This document shows, in pieces, positions 33,492 to 44,653 of a DNA stretch of 64,000 nt. Location of the stretch: assembly GCA_004570425.1 (NCBI GenBank), contig SPQJ01000015.1, positions 1 through 64,000 on the forward strand, read 5' to 3'. Under the pieces are notes generated by a model, which saw only the letters and a program-made list of their open reading frames with translations, was not told the origin of the DNA and made no database searches. A program made the position numbers and the translations under genes. The stretch is from Bacillus sp. AZ43 (lineage in GTDB: Bacteria > Actinomycetota > Actinomycetes > Mycobacteriales > Geodermatophilaceae). Positions within the stretch are counted from its first letter, which is position 1; every line of letters starts with the position of its first letter.

Positions 33492-33854
33492 ATGCTCTCG
33501 ACCTACGTCCCGATCGTCGGGCTGTTCGCCCTGGCCGCGGCGTTCGCGCTGTTCTCGGTCACCCTGGCGCCCTACGTGGGCCCGCGCCGGTACAACCGGG
33601 CCAAGCTCGAGGCCTACGAGTGCGGCATCGAGCCGGTCGACCAGCCGCTCACCGGCGGCCGTTTCCCGGTGAAGTACTACCTGACGGCGATGCTCTTCAT
33701 CGTCTTCGACATCGAGATCGTCTTCCTCTACCCGTGGGCCGTGCACAACGACGCGCTGGGCCTGTTCGGGCTGGTCGAGATGGTCGTCTTCATCGCCACC
33801 GTGTTCATCGCCTACGCGTACGTCTGGCGACGCGGCGGATTGGAGTGGGACTGA
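33492..33854 (+). CDS. nuoA: NADH-quinone oxidoreductase subunit A
   Basis: 120-residue membrane subunit of complex I, three helices. ATG 33492 was chosen because AGGGTG lies six bases before it and the reading aligns with known NuoA starts; GTG 33483 is an in-frame alternative. The signature [10 protein letters not shown] on the cytoplasmic loop, [19 protein letters not shown] and the end [14 protein letters not shown] are conserved. First gene of a complete nuoA-N set. Confidence 0.96.
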   Translation: MLSTYVPIVGLFALAAAFALFSVTLAPYVGPRRYNRAKLEAYECGIEPVDQPLTGGRFPVKYYLTAMLFIVFDIEIVFLYPWAVHNDALGLFGLVEMVVFIATVFIAYAYVWRRGGLEWD

Positions 33855-33855
33855 C

Positions 33856-34548
33856 ATGGGACTCGAGGAGAAGCTGCCGAGCGGCGTCCTGCTCACCAGC
33901 GTGGAGAAGCTGGTCAACTGGACCCGCAAGTCGTCGCTGTGGCCGGCCACCTTCGGCCTGGCCTGCTGCGCCATCGAGATGATGGCGTCCGGTGCCGGCC
34001 GCTACGACCTGGCCCGCTTCGGCATGGAGGTCTTCCGCGCCTCCCCGCGCCAGGCCGACCTGATGATCGTGGCCGGGCGGGTGAGCCAGAAGATGGCCCC
34101 GGTCCTGCGCCAGATCTACGACCAGATGCCCGAGCCGCGCTGGGTGCTCGCCATGGGCGTCTGCGCCAGCTCCGGCGGCATGTTCAACAACTACGCGATC
34201 GTCCAGGGCGTCGACCACATCGTCCCGGTGGACATGTACCTGCCCGGCTGCCCGCCGCGGCCGGAGATGCTCATGGACGCGATCCTCAAGCTGCACCACA
34301 AGATCCAGCACGAGCCGCTGGGCGCCAAGCGGGAACGGCAGATGGAGCGGGCCCGCGAGGACGGGACGGCGAAGGACCTCCTCGTCGAGATGCCCTCGAC
34401 CGTGCGCGCGGACAAGGAGGCCCGGCGGGCCTACGAGGCGGCCGCCGCCGAGGGGCGCACCGGCCAGTTCGCCATCGAGCGGCGCGGCGGCAACGCCGTC
34501 CTGCTGCCGGAGGAGCGGCCGTCGGGCCAGGGGAAGGCCTGGCGATGA
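33856..34548 (+). CDS. nuoB: NADH-quinone oxidoreductase subunit B
   Basis: 230 residues. It holds iron-sulfur cluster N2, which passes electrons to quinone. The ligands are visible in [14 protein letters not shown] (adjacent cysteines), [17 protein letters not shown] and [17 protein letters not shown]. The chain is longer than in many bacteria because of a charged C-terminal tail of about 60 residues ([20 protein letters not shown]). ATG 33856, one base after the nuoA stop. Confidence 0.97.
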   Translation: MGLEEKLPSGVLLTSVEKLVNWTRKSSLWPATFGLACCAIEMMASGAGRYDLARFGMEVFRASPRQADLMIVAGRVSQKMAPVLRQIYDQMPEPRWVLAMGVCASSGGMFNNYAIVQGVDHIVPVDMYLPGCPPRPEMLMDAILKLHHKIQHEPLGAKRERQMERAREDGTAKDLLVEMPSTVRADKEARRAYEAAAAEGRTGQFAIERRGGNAVLLPEERPSGQGKAWR

Positions 34549-34561
34549 GGGGGACGCAGCG

Positions 34562-35314
34562 ATGAGCAACGACGGCGGCTCGAACCTGGTCCCCGGCCGC
34601 GAGGAGGCCGGCTACGACGACGCGACGGCGGCCTCCGGCGGGTTCCGCAAGGGCGCGTTCGGGGTCTCCGGCAGCGGCGACACCTCCGGCTTCGGCGGCC
34701 TGGTCCGCGTGGAGCCCGGCGGCGCGGTCGCCCTGCACTCCACCGACCGGCCCTACGGCGGGTACTTCGACGAGGTCACCGATGCGCTGATCGAGTCGGT
34801 CGGCGAGGCGACCTACGCCGCGGCCGTGCAGCGGGTGCTGGTCGACCGCGGCGAGATCACCTACTTCGTCGCCCGGGAGCACCTGCTCACCCTCGTCCAG
34901 GCGCTCCGGGACGACGAGGCGCTGCGCTTCGAGCTCTGCAGCAGCGTCTCCGGCGTGGACTACCTCGACAGCGGCGGCCCGGCGGCCTCGCCGGATCGGC
35001 CCCGGCTGCACGTCGTCTACCACCTGACGTCGATGACCTACCGGCGCCGCATCCGGCTCGAGGTCGCCGTCACCGCGCAGGACCCGCACGTGCCGTCGAT
35101 CGTCGGGGTCTACCCGACGGCGGACTGGCACGAGCGCGAGACGTGGGACATGTTCGGCGTCGTCTTCGACGGCCACCCGTCGCTCACCCGGATCCTCATG
35201 CCCGACGACTGGGACGGGCACCCGCAGCGCAAGGACTACCCCCTCGGCGGCGTCCCCGTGGAGTACCACGGCGCGACCATCCCCCCGCCCGACACCAGGA
35301 GGGCGTACCGATGA
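34562..35314 (+). CDS. nuoC: NADH-quinone oxidoreductase subunit C
   Basis: 250 residues. The peripheral-arm 30-kDa-type subunit. An N-terminal extension of about 70 residues precedes the domain. The signature appears as [20 protein letters not shown] and [20 protein letters not shown], then [23 protein letters not shown] 34562 follows nuoB by 13 bases and its stop overlaps nuoD. It is separate from nuoD, unlike the fused form in E. coli. Confidence 0.96.
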   Translation: MSNDGGSNLVPGREEAGYDDATAASGGFRKGAFGVSGSGDTSGFGGLVRVEPGGAVALHSTDRPYGGYFDEVTDALIESVGEATYAAAVQRVLVDRGEITYFVAREHLLTLVQALRDDEALRFELCSSVSGVDYLDSGGPAASPDRPRLHVVYHLTSMTYRRRIRLEVAVTAQDPHVPSIVGVYPTADWHERETWDMFGVVFDGHPSLTRILMPDDWDGHPQRKDYPLGGVPVEYHGATIPPPDTRRAYR

Positions 35315-36630
35315 CGACCACCCAGGACCCCTACGCCGGCTCGCGGGAGACCACCGAGGGCCGCGTCTACACCGTCACCGGCGGCGACTGGGACCTCACC
35401 TTCGCCGACCCGCACGGCGAGGAGCGCCTCGTCGTCAACATGGGGCCGCAGCACCCGTCGACCCACGGCGTCCTCCGGCTGGTCCTCGACCTCGAGGGCG
35501 AGACGGTGACCAAGGCGCGGGTGACCATCGGCTACCTGCACACCGGGATCGAGAAGAACACCGAGTACCGCAACTGGACGCAGGGCACGACGTTCGTGAC
35601 CCGCATGGACTACCTGGCCCCGCTGTACAACGAGGCCGCGTACTGCATGGCGGTCGAGAAGCTCCTGGGCATCGAGATCCCGCAGCGGGCGGCGACGATC
35701 CGGGTGCTGGTCATGGAGATCAACCGGATCGCCAGCCACCTCGTCGGCCTGGCGACCGGCGGCATGGAGCTCGGCGCGCTGACCGCGATGACGAACGGGT
35801 TCCGCGAGCGGGAGATGTGCCTCGACCTGCTCGAGGAGATCACCGGCCTGCGGATGAACCACGCCTACATCCGCCCCGGCGGGCTGGCCCAGGACCTCCC
35901 GGAGACGGCGGTCGCCTCGATCCGCCAGTTCCTGGAGGTCATGCCGAAGCGGATCGCCGACTACCACCGGATGCTCACCGGCCAGCCGATCTGGCAGCGG
36001 CGGCTCAAGGACGTCGGTTACCTCGACGTCTCCGGCTGCCTGGCGCTCGGCGTCACAGGGCCGGTGCTCCGCTCGGCCGGCCTGCCGTGGGACCTCCGCA
36101 AGACCGAGCCGTACCTGGGCTACGAGACCTACGACTTCGAGGTGCCGACGGCCGACACCGCCGACGCCTGGGGCCGCTACCTGGTCCGGATGGCCGAGAT
36201 CAACGAGTCGCTCAAGCTGATCGCGCAGGCGCTCGACCGGCTCGAGCCCGGCCCCGTCATGGTGGAGGACAGGAAGATCGCCTGGCCCGCGCAGCTGTCC
36301 CTGGGCGCCGACGGCATGGGCAACTCGCTCGACCACGTGCGGCACATCATGGGCCAGTCGATGGAGGCGCTGATCCACCACTTCAAGCTGGTCACCGAGG
36401 GCTTCCGGGTGCCGGCCGGCCAGGTGTACGTGCCGATCGAGTCGCCCCGCGGCGAGCTGGGCTACCACGTCGTGAGCGACGGCAGCACCCGGCCGTGGCG
36501 CGTCCACGTGCGCGACCCCAGCTTCGTGAACCTGCAGGCCACGGCGGCGATGAGCGAGGGCGGCATGATCGCCGACGTCATCGCCGCGATCGCTTCGATC
36601 GACCCGGTCATGGGGGGCGTCGACAGATGA
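35311..36630 (+). CDS. nuoD: NADH-quinone oxidoreductase subunit D
   Basis: 439 residues. The 49-kDa-type subunit lining the quinone pocket with NuoB. The conserved [20 protein letters not shown] near residue 48 carries the quinone-facing histidine; [16 protein letters not shown] and the end [11 protein letters not shown] are also diagnostic. ATG 35311 overlaps the nuoC stop and its own stop overlaps nuoE. Confidence 0.97.
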   Translation: MTTTQDPYAGSRETTEGRVYTVTGGDWDLTFADPHGEERLVVNMGPQHPSTHGVLRLVLDLEGETVTKARVTIGYLHTGIEKNTEYRNWTQGTTFVTRMDYLAPLYNEAAYCMAVEKLLGIEIPQRAATIRVLVMEINRIASHLVGLATGGMELGALTAMTNGFREREMCLDLLEEITGLRMNHAYIRPGGLAQDLPETAVASIRQFLEVMPKRIADYHRMLTGQPIWQRRLKDVGYLDVSGCLALGVTGPVLRSAGLPWDLRKTEPYLGYETYDFEVPTADTADAWGRYLVRMAEINESLKLIAQALDRLEPGPVMVEDRKIAWPAQLSLGADGMGNSLDHVRHIMGQSMEALIHHFKLVTEGFRVPAGQVYVPIESPRGELGYHVVSDGSTRPWRVHVRDPSFVNLQATAAMSEGGMIADVIAAIASIDPVMGGVDR

Positions 36631-37679
36631 GTGCACTTCCGGGAAGCGCCGAGGGAACGGCGGTCACCGGGCTCGACTCGAGCCCGGTCGAGCCCGCGCC
36701 GGCCGACCTGCCGCCGCTGACCGAGCAGACCCGCCTCGAGGCGCGCGAGATCATCGCCCGCTACCCGGTGGCCCGCTCGGCGCTGCTGCCGATGCTCCAC
36801 CTGGTGCAGTCGGTGCAGGGCTACGTGTCGCCCGAGGGCGTCGCGTTCTGCGCCGAGGAGCTCGGCCTGACCAAGGCCGAGGTGGGCGCGGTCGCGACGT
36901 TCTACACGATGTACAAGCGGCGGCCCACCGGGCGGCACCTGGTCAGCGTCTGCACCAACACGCTGTGCAGCGTGCTGGGCGGCCAGCGGATCATGGACGC
37001 GCTCTCGGCCGACCTCGGCGTCCACCACGACGAGACGACGGCCGACGGCTCGATCACGCTCGAGCACGCCGAGTGCCTGGCCGCCTGCGACTACGCGCCG
37101 GTGGTCACCGTCGACTACGAGTTCTACGACCAGCAGGACGTCGAGAGCGCCCGCGCGCTGGTCGCCGCCCTGCGCCGCGGTGAGAAGCCGCTGCCCACCC
37201 GCGGCGCCCCGCTCACCGACTTCAAGGGGATCTCCCGGCAGCTCGCCGGCTTCTCCCAGCACCCGGACGCCGGGGCCGCGGCCGCCGCGGTCGACGCGCC
37301 GGGTGCGCTCGGGCCCACGCTCGCCGGGCTGCGGCTGGCCGCCGAGCGGGGGGAGTCGGCCCCGCCGATGCCGCGCCGTCCCGACGCCCCCGCGCCGGAC
37401 GCGGACGAGCCGGCCGCCACGGTCGCGCCCTCCGGGACGACGGGGGAGACCCCCGGGCGCGAGGCGGCCGACGCCCGCGTCGCCGCCGCCGACACCCCGG
37501 CCGAGCGGGCCGGCGCCGCCGGCTTCCACCCCGACGCCCCCGAGCCGTCGGGCAGGTCGCTGGCCGACGAGGACGACGGCACGGAGACCCCCGCCGGGCA
37601 GGAGCCGGGGACCGAGTCCCAGGCGCCCGGCACCGGCCGGGTCATCGACGCCGGCCACACCCCGAAGCGGAAGGGCTGA
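36627..37679 (+). CDS. nuoE: NADH-quinone oxidoreductase subunit E with long C-terminal extension
   Basis: 350 residues, against about 160-250 in most bacteria. Residues 1-200 are the 24-kDa thioredoxin-like subunit with a 2Fe-2S cluster: [11 protein letters not shown] near 108 and [13 protein letters not shown] near 148 give the four cysteines. Residues about 200-350 are an Ala/Pro/Glu-rich, disordered-looking tail ([20 protein letters not shown] and on). Such tails vary among actinobacteria; its role is unknown. ATG 36627 overlaps the nuoD stop. Confidence 0.95.
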   Translation: MSALPGSAEGTAVTGLDSSPVEPAPADLPPLTEQTRLEAREIIARYPVARSALLPMLHLVQSVQGYVSPEGVAFCAEELGLTKAEVGAVATFYTMYKRRPTGRHLVSVCTNTLCSVLGGQRIMDALSADLGVHHDETTADGSITLEHAECLAACDYAPVVTVDYEFYDQQDVESARALVAALRRGEKPLPTRGAPLTDFKGISRQLAGFSQHPDAGAAAAAVDAPGALGPTLAGLRLAAERGESAPPMPRRPDAPAPDADEPAATVAPSGTTGETPGREAADARVAAADTPAERAGAAGFHPDAPEPSGRSLADEDDGTETPAGQEPGTESQAPGTGRVIDAGHTPKRKG

Positions 37680-37682
37680 GCC

Positions 37683-39011
37683 ATGCCCCTCACTCCCGTG
37701 CTGACCACCCGCTGGGGCGCCGAGCGGTCCTGGCGGCTGGACACCTACGAGTCCATGGAGGGCTACTCGGCCCTGCGCACGGCCCTGTCGATGACGCCGG
37801 ACGAGCTGGTCACGATGGTCAAGGACTCCGGCCTGCGCGGCCGCGGCGGCGCCGGCTTCCCGACCGGCATGAAGTGGAGCTTCATCCCGCAGCCCAAGCC
37901 GGGCGAGACCCCGACCGGACCGGCCGCGATGCCCAAGTACCTCGTCGTCAACGCCGACGAGGGCGAGCCGGGCACCTGCAAGGACCTCCCGCTGATGATG
38001 GCCGACCCGCACTCGCTCATCGAGGGCGTGATCATCTCGGCCTACGCCATCCGCTCGCACTTCGCCGCGATCTACGTGCGCGGCGAGGCGGTGCACGCCC
38101 ATCGCCGGCTGATGGCCGCCGTCGAGGAGGCCTACGCGGCCGGGTACCTCGGCACCGACATCCTCGGGTCGGGCTACGACCTCGAGCTGGTCGTGCACGC
38201 CGGCGCCGGCGCCTACATCTGCGGCGAGGAGACGGCGCTGCTCGAGTCGCTGGAGGGCTACCGCGGCCAGCCCCGGCTCAAGCCGCCGTTCCCCGCGGTC
38301 GCGGGGCTCTACGGCTCGCCGACCGTCATCAACAACGTGGAGACCCTGGCCAGCGTGCCGTTCGTCGTCCGGGGCGGCGCCGACTGGTTCAAGGAGTTCG
38401 GCCCGGAGAAGTCGCCCGGCCCGAAGATCTACTCGCTGTCGGGTCGCGTCGTCCGCCCCGGCCAGTACGAGGCCCCCATGGGGACGACGATGCGCGAGCT
38501 GCTCGAGATGGCCGGCGGGATCCGCCCGGGCCACGAGCTGAAGTTCTGGACGCCGGGCGGCTCGTCGACGCCGTACTTCACCGCCGAGCACCTCGACGTC
38601 CCGCTGGACTTCGACTCGGTGGCGGCGGCCGGCTCCATGCTCGGCACCACCGCGCTGATGGTGTTCGACGAGACCGACTCGATCGTCGAGGCCACCCTCC
38701 GGTTCACCGAGTTCTACGCGCACGAGAGCTGCGGGAAGTGCACCCCGTGCCGCGAGGGCACCTACTGGCTGGTGCAGATCCTCGACCGGATCGCGCACGG
38801 CCGCGGCACCGCCCAGGACCTCGACCTGCTGACCGACACCTGCGACAACATCCTGGGCCGCTCGTTCTGCGCCCTCGGTGACGGCGCGACCAGCTGCATC
38901 GCCAGCTCGCTGAAGTACTTCCGGGACGACTACGTCGCCCTGCTGCCGCCGGAGGAGCAGGCCCGGCTGGGCCGCTCGCTCCGGATCGAGCCCGTGGGGG
39001 TGGCCTCGTGA
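37683..39011 (+). CDS. nuoF: NADH-quinone oxidoreductase subunit F
   Basis: 442 residues. It binds NADH and FMN and the N3 4Fe-4S cluster, where electrons enter complex I. The glycine-rich FMN/NADH site is [19 protein letters not shown] and the second site [20 protein letters not shown]. The cluster ligands are in [15 protein letters not shown] and [14 protein letters not shown] 37683, three bases after nuoE. The stop overlaps the nuoG start. Confidence 0.97.
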   Translation: MPLTPVLTTRWGAERSWRLDTYESMEGYSALRTALSMTPDELVTMVKDSGLRGRGGAGFPTGMKWSFIPQPKPGETPTGPAAMPKYLVVNADEGEPGTCKDLPLMMADPHSLIEGVIISAYAIRSHFAAIYVRGEAVHAHRRLMAAVEEAYAAGYLGTDILGSGYDLELVVHAGAGAYICGEETALLESLEGYRGQPRLKPPFPAVAGLYGSPTVINNVETLASVPFVVRGGADWFKEFGPEKSPGPKIYSLSGRVVRPGQYEAPMGTTMRELLEMAGGIRPGHELKFWTPGGSSTPYFTAEHLDVPLDFDSVAAAGSMLGTTALMVFDETDSIVEATLRFTEFYAHESCGKCTPCREGTYWLVQILDRIAHGRGTAQDLDLLTDTCDNILGRSFCALGDGATSCIASSLKYFRDDYVALLPPEEQARLGRSLRIEPVGVAS

Positions 39012-41494
39012 CTCTGACGAACCCGACGCCGGCGCCGGCCGTCCCGCCCGGGACGCCCGGCCCGCACACGCCGCCGGACGCCGTGCACTGCACGATCGAC
39101 GGCTTCGACGTCGCCGTCCCGAAGGGGACGCTGATCATCCGCGCCGCCGAGCAGATCGGCGTCTTCATCCCGCGGTTCTGCGACCACCCGCTGCTCGAGC
39201 CGGTCGGCGCCTGCCGCCAGTGCCTCGTCGAGGTCGAGGGCCAGCGCAAGCCCGTCGCCTCCTGCACGATGCCGGTGACCGACGGCATGGCGGTGAAGAC
39301 GCAGCTCACCAGCCCCCAGGCCGACAAGGCGCAGCAGGGCACGATGGAGCTGCTGCTGATCAACCACCCGCTCGACTGCCCCACCTGCGACAAGGGCGGG
39401 GAGTGCCCGCTGCAGAACCAGGCGATGGGCCACGGTCGCACCGAGAGCCGGTTCGTCGACGAGAAGCGGACCTACCCCAAGCCGCTGCCGATCAGCAGCG
39501 AGATCCTGCTCGACCGCGAGCGCTGCGTCCTCTGCGCCCGGTGCACGCGGTTCTCCCAGCAGGTGGCCGGCGACCCGTTCATCGAGCTGTTCGAGCGCGG
39601 CGCGCTGGAGCAGGTCGCGATCTACGAGGACGAGCCGTTCGAGTCCTACTTCTCCGGCAACACCACCCAGATCTGCCCCGTCGGCGCGCTGACCAGCGCC
39701 CAGTACCGCTTCCGCGCCCGGCCGTTCGACCTGCGCAGCGAGGCGAGCGTCTGCGAGCACTGCGCGTCGGGCTGCGCGCAGCGCACCGACTACCGGCGCG
39801 GCAAGGTCACCCGCCGGCAGGCCGGCGAGGATCCGGCGGTCAACGAGGAGTGGAACTGCGACAAGGGGCGCTACGCGTTCCGCTACGTCACCTCCAACCA
39901 GCGGCTGACCACGCCGCTGGTCCGGCGGGACGGCGAGCTGCAGCCCGCGTCCTGGCCCGAGGCCTGGGCCGCCGCGGCGGCCGGCCTGCGGCAGGCCCGC
40001 GAGGACGGCGGCGTCGGCGTGCTGCCCGGCGGCCGGCTGACGGTCGAGGACGCCTACGCCTACGCCAAGTTCGCCCGCGTGGCGCTGGGCACCAACGACG
40101 TCGACTCCCGCGCTCGTGCGCACTCGGCCGAGGAGCTCGCGTTCCTGGCCGCTCAGGTGGCCGGCACCGGCCCGGGCCGCGGCGGGGTCACCTACGACGA
40201 GCTGGGCGCGGCGCCTGCGGTCCTGCTGGCCGGATTCGAGCCGGAGGAGGAGTCGCCGATCGTCTTCCTGCGGCTGCGCCGGGCCGTGCGCACGCGGCAG
40301 CTGCCGGTCTTCGACCTGGCGCCGTTCGCCACCCGGGCGGCGGAGAAGCTGCAGGCCACCGTGCTCACCACGCTCCCCGGCGCGGAGGCCCGGTCGCTGC
40401 GGGCGCTGGCCGACGGCAGCTGGGGCGGCCCGGCCGTCGAGGCCCTCCGGCAGCCCGGCGCGATCGTCCTCGCCGGTGAGCGGCTGGCCGAGGTCCCCGG
40501 CGCCTTCTCCGCCCTGCTCGCCCTGTCGCGCGCCACCGGTGCCCGGGTCGCCTGGGTGCCCCGACGGGCGGGGGAGCGCGGCGCGGTCGAGGCCGGTGCG
40601 CTGCCCGCGCTGCTGCCCGGCGGCCGCGGTGTCGGCGACGCCACCGCCCGGGCGGACGTGGCGGCGCTCTGGGGTGCCGAGATCCCGGCCACCCCCGGCC
40701 GCGACCTCACCGGCATCCTCACCGCGGTCCGCGACGGCCACCTGCCCGGCCTGCTGGTCGGCGGCGTGGACCCCTGCGACCTTCCCGACCCGGCGCTCGC
40801 CGAGTCCGCGCTGGCCAGCGCCGCCTTCGTGGTGAGCCTGGAGATGTTCCCGACCGTGGTCACCGAGTGGGCCGACGTCGTCCTGCCGGTGGCCGCGGCT
40901 CCGGAGAAGGCCGGCACCTACCTCGACTGGGAGGGCCGCCCGCGCCCGTTCGACGCCACCCTGCACGGCACCGGCCAGCTGACCGACGGCCGTGTCCTGC
41001 ACGGCCTGGCCGACGAGCTCGACGTCGACCTGCGGCTGCCCACCGTCGAGGCGGCGCGGGCCGAGCTCGCGGCGCTCGGGGCGGCCCGCCGTCCGGGGGA
41101 GGGGACGGGGCTCGACGTCGCGCCGCCCCCGGCCCCCGACCTCCGGCCGGACGAGGCCCTGCTCGCCTCGTGGCGGCAGCTCATCGACACCGGCACCCTG
41201 CAGCGGGACGAGCCCGAGCTCGCGGGCACGGCGCGGCAGCCGGTGGCCCGCATCGGCGTGGAGGCGGCCGCCCGGCTCGGCGTCGCGGACGGCGACCGGA
41301 TCACCGTCAGCGGCTCGACGGGCTCGGTCAGCCTGCCCGTCCGCGTCACCGCGATGCCCGACCAGGTGGTGTGGCTGCCGATGAGGTCACCGGGCAGCGA
41401 CGTGCGCTCCGACCTGGGCACCGGCCCGGGCGGCGTCGTCCGGCTCAGCGCTGCGTCGTCCCCCGCCCCGACCACCCCGGCAGGCCTGGCATGA
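39008..41494 (+). CDS. nuoG: NADH-quinone oxidoreductase subunit G
   Basis: 828 residues. The 75-kDa-type subunit with several iron-sulfur clusters. The N-terminal 2Fe-2S ferredoxin part is [19 protein letters not shown]. The His/Cys cluster is in [19 protein letters not shown]. Two 4Fe-4S sites are in [12 protein letters not shown] with [13 protein letters not shown] further cysteine set, [17 protein letters not shown] with [10 protein letters not shown], matches the additional N7 site of some bacteria. The rest is a degenerate molybdopterin-oxidoreductase domain. GTG 39008. Confidence 0.97.
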   Translation: MTLTNPTPAPAVPPGTPGPHTPPDAVHCTIDGFDVAVPKGTLIIRAAEQIGVFIPRFCDHPLLEPVGACRQCLVEVEGQRKPVASCTMPVTDGMAVKTQLTSPQADKAQQGTMELLLINHPLDCPTCDKGGECPLQNQAMGHGRTESRFVDEKRTYPKPLPISSEILLDRERCVLCARCTRFSQQVAGDPFIELFERGALEQVAIYEDEPFESYFSGNTTQICPVGALTSAQYRFRARPFDLRSEASVCEHCASGCAQRTDYRRGKVTRRQAGEDPAVNEEWNCDKGRYAFRYVTSNQRLTTPLVRRDGELQPASWPEAWAAAAAGLRQAREDGGVGVLPGGRLTVEDAYAYAKFARVALGTNDVDSRARAHSAEELAFLAAQVAGTGPGRGGVTYDELGAAPAVLLAGFEPEEESPIVFLRLRRAVRTRQLPVFDLAPFATRAAEKLQATVLTTLPGAEARSLRALADGSWGGPAVEALRQPGAIVLAGERLAEVPGAFSALLALSRATGARVAWVPRRAGERGAVEAGALPALLPGGRGVGDATARADVAALWGAEIPATPGRDLTGILTAVRDGHLPGLLVGGVDPCDLPDPALAESALASAAFVVSLEMFPTVVTEWADVVLPVAAAPEKAGTYLDWEGRPRPFDATLHGTGQLTDGRVLHGLADELDVDLRLPTVEAARAELAALGAARRPGEGTGLDVAPPPAPDLRPDEALLASWRQLIDTGTLQRDEPELAGTARQPVARIGVEAAARLGVADGDRITVSGSTGSVSLPVRVTAMPDQVVWLPMRSPGSDVRSDLGTGPGGVVRLSAASSPAPTTPAGLA

Positions 41495-42960
41495 ACCTGC
41501 TGACGAGCCCCGACCAGCCGACGCTGGAGGACTTCGGGCACGACGTCTGGTGGATCGTGCTCATCAAGATCGTGGGCATCTTCGTGGTGCTGGTCCTGAT
41601 GACGCTGTTCGCCATCGTGTTCGAGCGCAAGGTCGTCGCCCGGATGCAGCAGCGGATCGGACCCAACCGGGTCGGCCCGCGCGGCTACCTGCAGAGCCTC
41701 GCCGACGGGCTGAAGCTGGCGTTCAAGGAAGACATCATGCCGGCCCTGGCGGACAAGCCGGTCTACTTCCTGGCGCCGGTCATCGCCGCGATCCCGGCCT
41801 TCCTCGCCTTCTCCGTGATCCCGCTCGGCCCGACGGTCAGCATCTTCGGCGAGCGGACGCCGCTGCAGCTCACCGACGCCCCGATCGGCGTCCTCGTCGT
41901 CCTGGCCTGCTCGGCCATGGGCGTCTACGGGATCGTGCTGGCCGGCTGGGCGTCGGGCTCCACCTACCCGCTGCTCGGCGGCCTGCGCAGCGCCGCCCAG
42001 ATGGTCAGCTACGAGATCGCGATGGGCCTGTCGATCGTCGCGGTGTTCCTCTACGCCGGGACCATGTCGACCTCGGAGATCGTGGCCGCACAGGCCGACG
42101 GCAACCAGCTGTCGTTCTTCGGCTGGGAGTTCACCGGGCCCAGCTGGTTCGCCGTCCTGCTGCCGGTCTCGTTCGTCATCTACGCGATCGCCGTCGTCGG
42201 CGAGACCAACCGGGCGCCGTTCGACCTCCCCGAGGCCGAGAGCGAGCTGGTCGGCGGCTTCCACACCGAGTACTCGTCGCTGAAGTTCGCCCTGTTCTTC
42301 CTGGCCGAGTACATCAACATGGTCACCGTCTCCGCGCTGGCCGCGACGCTGTTCCTCGGTGGCTGGCGGGCGCCGTGGCCGATCTCGATCTGGGACGGCG
42401 CCAACACCGGCTGGTGGCCGATGCTCTGGTTCTTCCTCAAGGTCGTGCTCGCGCTGTTCGTCTTCATCTGGCTGCGCGGCACGCTGCCCCGCCTGCGCTA
42501 CGACCAGTTCATGCGGTTCGGCTGGAAGGTGCTGGTCCCCACCGCGCTGGTGTGGATCGTCGTCGTCGCCACCATGCGCACCGTGTCCCGGGAGGCCGAC
42601 CTCTCCACCGGCGAGGTCGCGCTCTACGTCGGCGTCCCGGCCGCGCTGCTCGTGCTCATCGGGTTGGCGATCGCGAGCCGCACGGCGAACCGGGACACCC
42701 GGCTCATGGCCGAGGAGGCCGCGGCCGGCGGGATCCACGCGGTCGACCCCGAGCCCGACGTCCTGCCGCCGGCCGGGCCGCGGCGCCGGCCCACCGGTGG
42801 CCCGAGCCGGGCCGAGGGCGGCTTCCCGATCCCCCCGATGGACCTGAAGGTGCCGCCGTCGCCCCGGCTGCGGCGCGAGCCGGTGAGCACCGACGGCGCC
42901 CCCGTCGTCGGCACCGGACGCCGGGGACCCGCTCCCGTCCAGGAGGACGACAGTGTCTGA
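41491..42960 (+). CDS. nuoH: NADH-quinone oxidoreductase subunit H with C-terminal extension
   Basis: 489 residues; the family core is about 330-400. The heel subunit joins the membrane arm to the quinone site. Conserved loops: [58 protein letters not shown] and [12 protein letters not shown]. About 80 residues after the last helix are a hydrophilic tail with [20 protein letters not shown], a segment like tails in other actinobacterial NuoH. ATG 41491 overlaps the nuoG stop. Confidence 0.96.
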   Translation: MNLLTSPDQPTLEDFGHDVWWIVLIKIVGIFVVLVLMTLFAIVFERKVVARMQQRIGPNRVGPRGYLQSLADGLKLAFKEDIMPALADKPVYFLAPVIAAIPAFLAFSVIPLGPTVSIFGERTPLQLTDAPIGVLVVLACSAMGVYGIVLAGWASGSTYPLLGGLRSAAQMVSYEIAMGLSIVAVFLYAGTMSTSEIVAAQADGNQLSFFGWEFTGPSWFAVLLPVSFVIYAIAVVGETNRAPFDLPEAESELVGGFHTEYSSLKFALFFLAEYINMVTVSALAATLFLGGWRAPWPISIWDGANTGWWPMLWFFLKVVLALFVFIWLRGTLPRLRYDQFMRFGWKVLVPTALVWIVVVATMRTVSREADLSTGEVALYVGVPAALLVLIGLAIASRTANRDTRLMAEEAAAGGIHAVDPEPDVLPPAGPRRRPTGGPSRAEGGFPIPPMDLKVPPSPRLRREPVSTDGAPVVGTGRRGPAPVQEDDSV

Positions 42961-43543
42961 GATCGAGCGCTCCACCGGGGCGCGCAACCGGCCGGCGGTG
43001 CGCGACAGCATCCTGCCCGCGCCGTCGCAGGGGTTCGGCGTCACCTTCGCGCAGATCTTCCGCAAGGTGACCACCGAGCAGTACCCGTACGAGCCGAAGG
43101 TGACCAAGCCGCGCTACCACGGCCGGCACGTGCTCAACCGGCACCCCGACGGGCTGGAGAAGTGCGTCGGCTGCGAGCTGTGCGCGTGGGCCTGCCCCGC
43201 CGACGCCATCTACGTCGAGGGCGGCGACAACACCGAGGACGCCCGCTTCTCGCCCGGCGAGCGGTACGGCGCGGTCTACCAGATCAACTACCTGCGGTGC
43301 ATCTTCTGCGGGCTGTGCATCGAGGCCTGCCCGACCCGCTCGCTGACGATGAGCAACGACTTCGAGCTGGCCGACGACAACCGCCAGGACCTGATCTACA
43401 CCAAGGAACAGCTGATGGCGCCGCTGCTCCCCGGGATGGAGCAGCCCCCGCACCCCATGCGGCTCGGGGACGACGAGAAGGACTACTACCTGCGGACGCC
43501 GGGCTCCTCCGCGGCGGAGCCGGTGCAGGGGGAGCGGGTATGA
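42953..43543 (+). CDS. nuoI: NADH-quinone oxidoreductase subunit I
   Basis: 196 residues. It carries two 4Fe-4S clusters (N6a/N6b) linking NuoG to Nuo[17 protein letters not shown] and [16 protein letters not shown]. The N-terminus positions it on the membrane ([20 protein letters not shown]). GTG 42953 overlaps nuoH by eight bases. The stop overlaps nuoJ. Confidence 0.97.
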   Translation: MSEIERSTGARNRPAVRDSILPAPSQGFGVTFAQIFRKVTTEQYPYEPKVTKPRYHGRHVLNRHPDGLEKCVGCELCAWACPADAIYVEGGDNTEDARFSPGERYGAVYQINYLRCIFCGLCIEACPTRSLTMSNDFELADDNRQDLIYTKEQLMAPLLPGMEQPPHPMRLGDDEKDYYLRTPGSSAAEPVQGERV

Positions 43544-44352
43544 CCGAGACCCTCGGCGGCGGCGAGACCGTCGTCTTCTGGATCCTCGGCCCCGTCGCGC
43601 TAGCCGGGGCGCTGGGCATGGTGTTCAGCCGGAACGCGGTGCACTCCGCGCTGTGGCTGGTCAACACGATGCTCGCCCTGGGCGTCTTCTACGTCGTCCA
43701 GGAGGCGCCGTTCCTCGGCGCGGTGCAGATCATCGTCTACACCGGCGCGATCATGATCCTGTTCCTCTTCGTGCTCATGCTCGTCGGCCGCGACTCCTCG
43801 GACTCGGTGGTCGAGACGCTGCGCGGGCAGCGGATCGCGGCGACCGTCCTGGGGCTCGGGTTCGCGGCGCTGGTGGGCGCCGGCATCGCGCGGGCCACGC
43901 AGGACCTCCCCGCCACCGGCCTGGACGCCGTGCAGGGCGAGGAGGGCAACATCGCCGCGATCGCCGAGTCGCTGTTCACCGACTACCTGCTCGCCTTCGA
44001 GGTCACCAGCGCGCTGCTGATCACCGCCGCGGTGGGCGCGATGGTCCTGGCGCACATCGAGAAGGAGCCCGGCAGCCGCCGCACGCAGAAGGAGCTCTCC
44101 CGGGCGCGGTTCCTCACCACCGACCGGCCGCAGACGCTGCCCGGGCCCGGGGTCTTCGCGCGGGCCAACTCGGTCGCGGTGCCGGCGATCCTCCCCGACG
44201 GCACCGTCGCGGAGGACAGCCTCGCGACCGGCATCGACCCGCAGGTCCCCGACGAGATGCCCCGGCCCACCGGGCGCGAGCAGCTCGGCTCGCCCGACGC
44301 CGCTCTCGGCACGCTGGACCCCGCCCCGAGCGACAGGAGCGCCGACCGGTGA
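43540..44352 (+). CDS. nuoJ: NADH-quinone oxidoreductase subunit J
   Basis: 270 residues, five membrane helices and a C-terminal tail of about 90 residues. The core motif [20 protein letters not shown] and the flexible third helix [20 protein letters not shown] are conserved. The tail ([20 protein letters not shown] and beyond) is polar. ATG 43540 overlaps the nuoI stop. The stop overlaps nuoK. Confidence 0.96.
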   Translation: MTETLGGGETVVFWILGPVALAGALGMVFSRNAVHSALWLVNTMLALGVFYVVQEAPFLGAVQIIVYTGAIMILFLFVLMLVGRDSSDSVVETLRGQRIAATVLGLGFAALVGAGIARATQDLPATGLDAVQGEEGNIAAIAESLFTDYLLAFEVTSALLITAAVGAMVLAHIEKEPGSRRTQKELSRARFLTTDRPQTLPGPGVFARANSVAVPAILPDGTVAEDSLATGIDPQVPDEMPRPTGREQLGSPDAALGTLDPAPSDRSADR

Positions 44353-44648
44353 CGCTGACCTACTACCTGGTGCTCGCCGCCATCCTGTTCACGATCGGCG
44401 CGGTCGGCGTCCTGGTCCGGCGCAACGCGATCGTCGTGTTCATGTGCGTCGAGCTGATGCTCAACTCGGTGAACCTCACCCTGGTCACCTTCGCGCGGGC
44501 CACCGGCACGGTCGACGGCCAGATCATGGCGTTCTTCGTCATGGTCGTCGCCGCGGCCGAGGTCGTCGTCGGCCTCGCCATCATCATGTCGATCTACCGG
44601 ACCCGGCGGTCCGCCTCGGTCGACGACGCCAACCTGCTGAAGTACTGA
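44349..44648 (+). CDS. nuoK: NADH-quinone oxidoreductase subunit K
   Basis: 99 residues, three helices, MrpC-like. The two buried acidic residues of proton transfer are visible in [17 protein letters not shown] and [19 protein letters not shown]. The end [10 protein letters not shown] is the usual one. GTG 44349 overlaps the nuoJ stop. Confidence 0.97.
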   Translation: MTLTYYLVLAAILFTIGAVGVLVRRNAIVVFMCVELMLNSVNLTLVTFARATGTVDGQIMAFFVMVVAAAEVVVGLAIIMSIYRTRRSASVDDANLLKY

Positions 44649-44653
44649 CGGGG

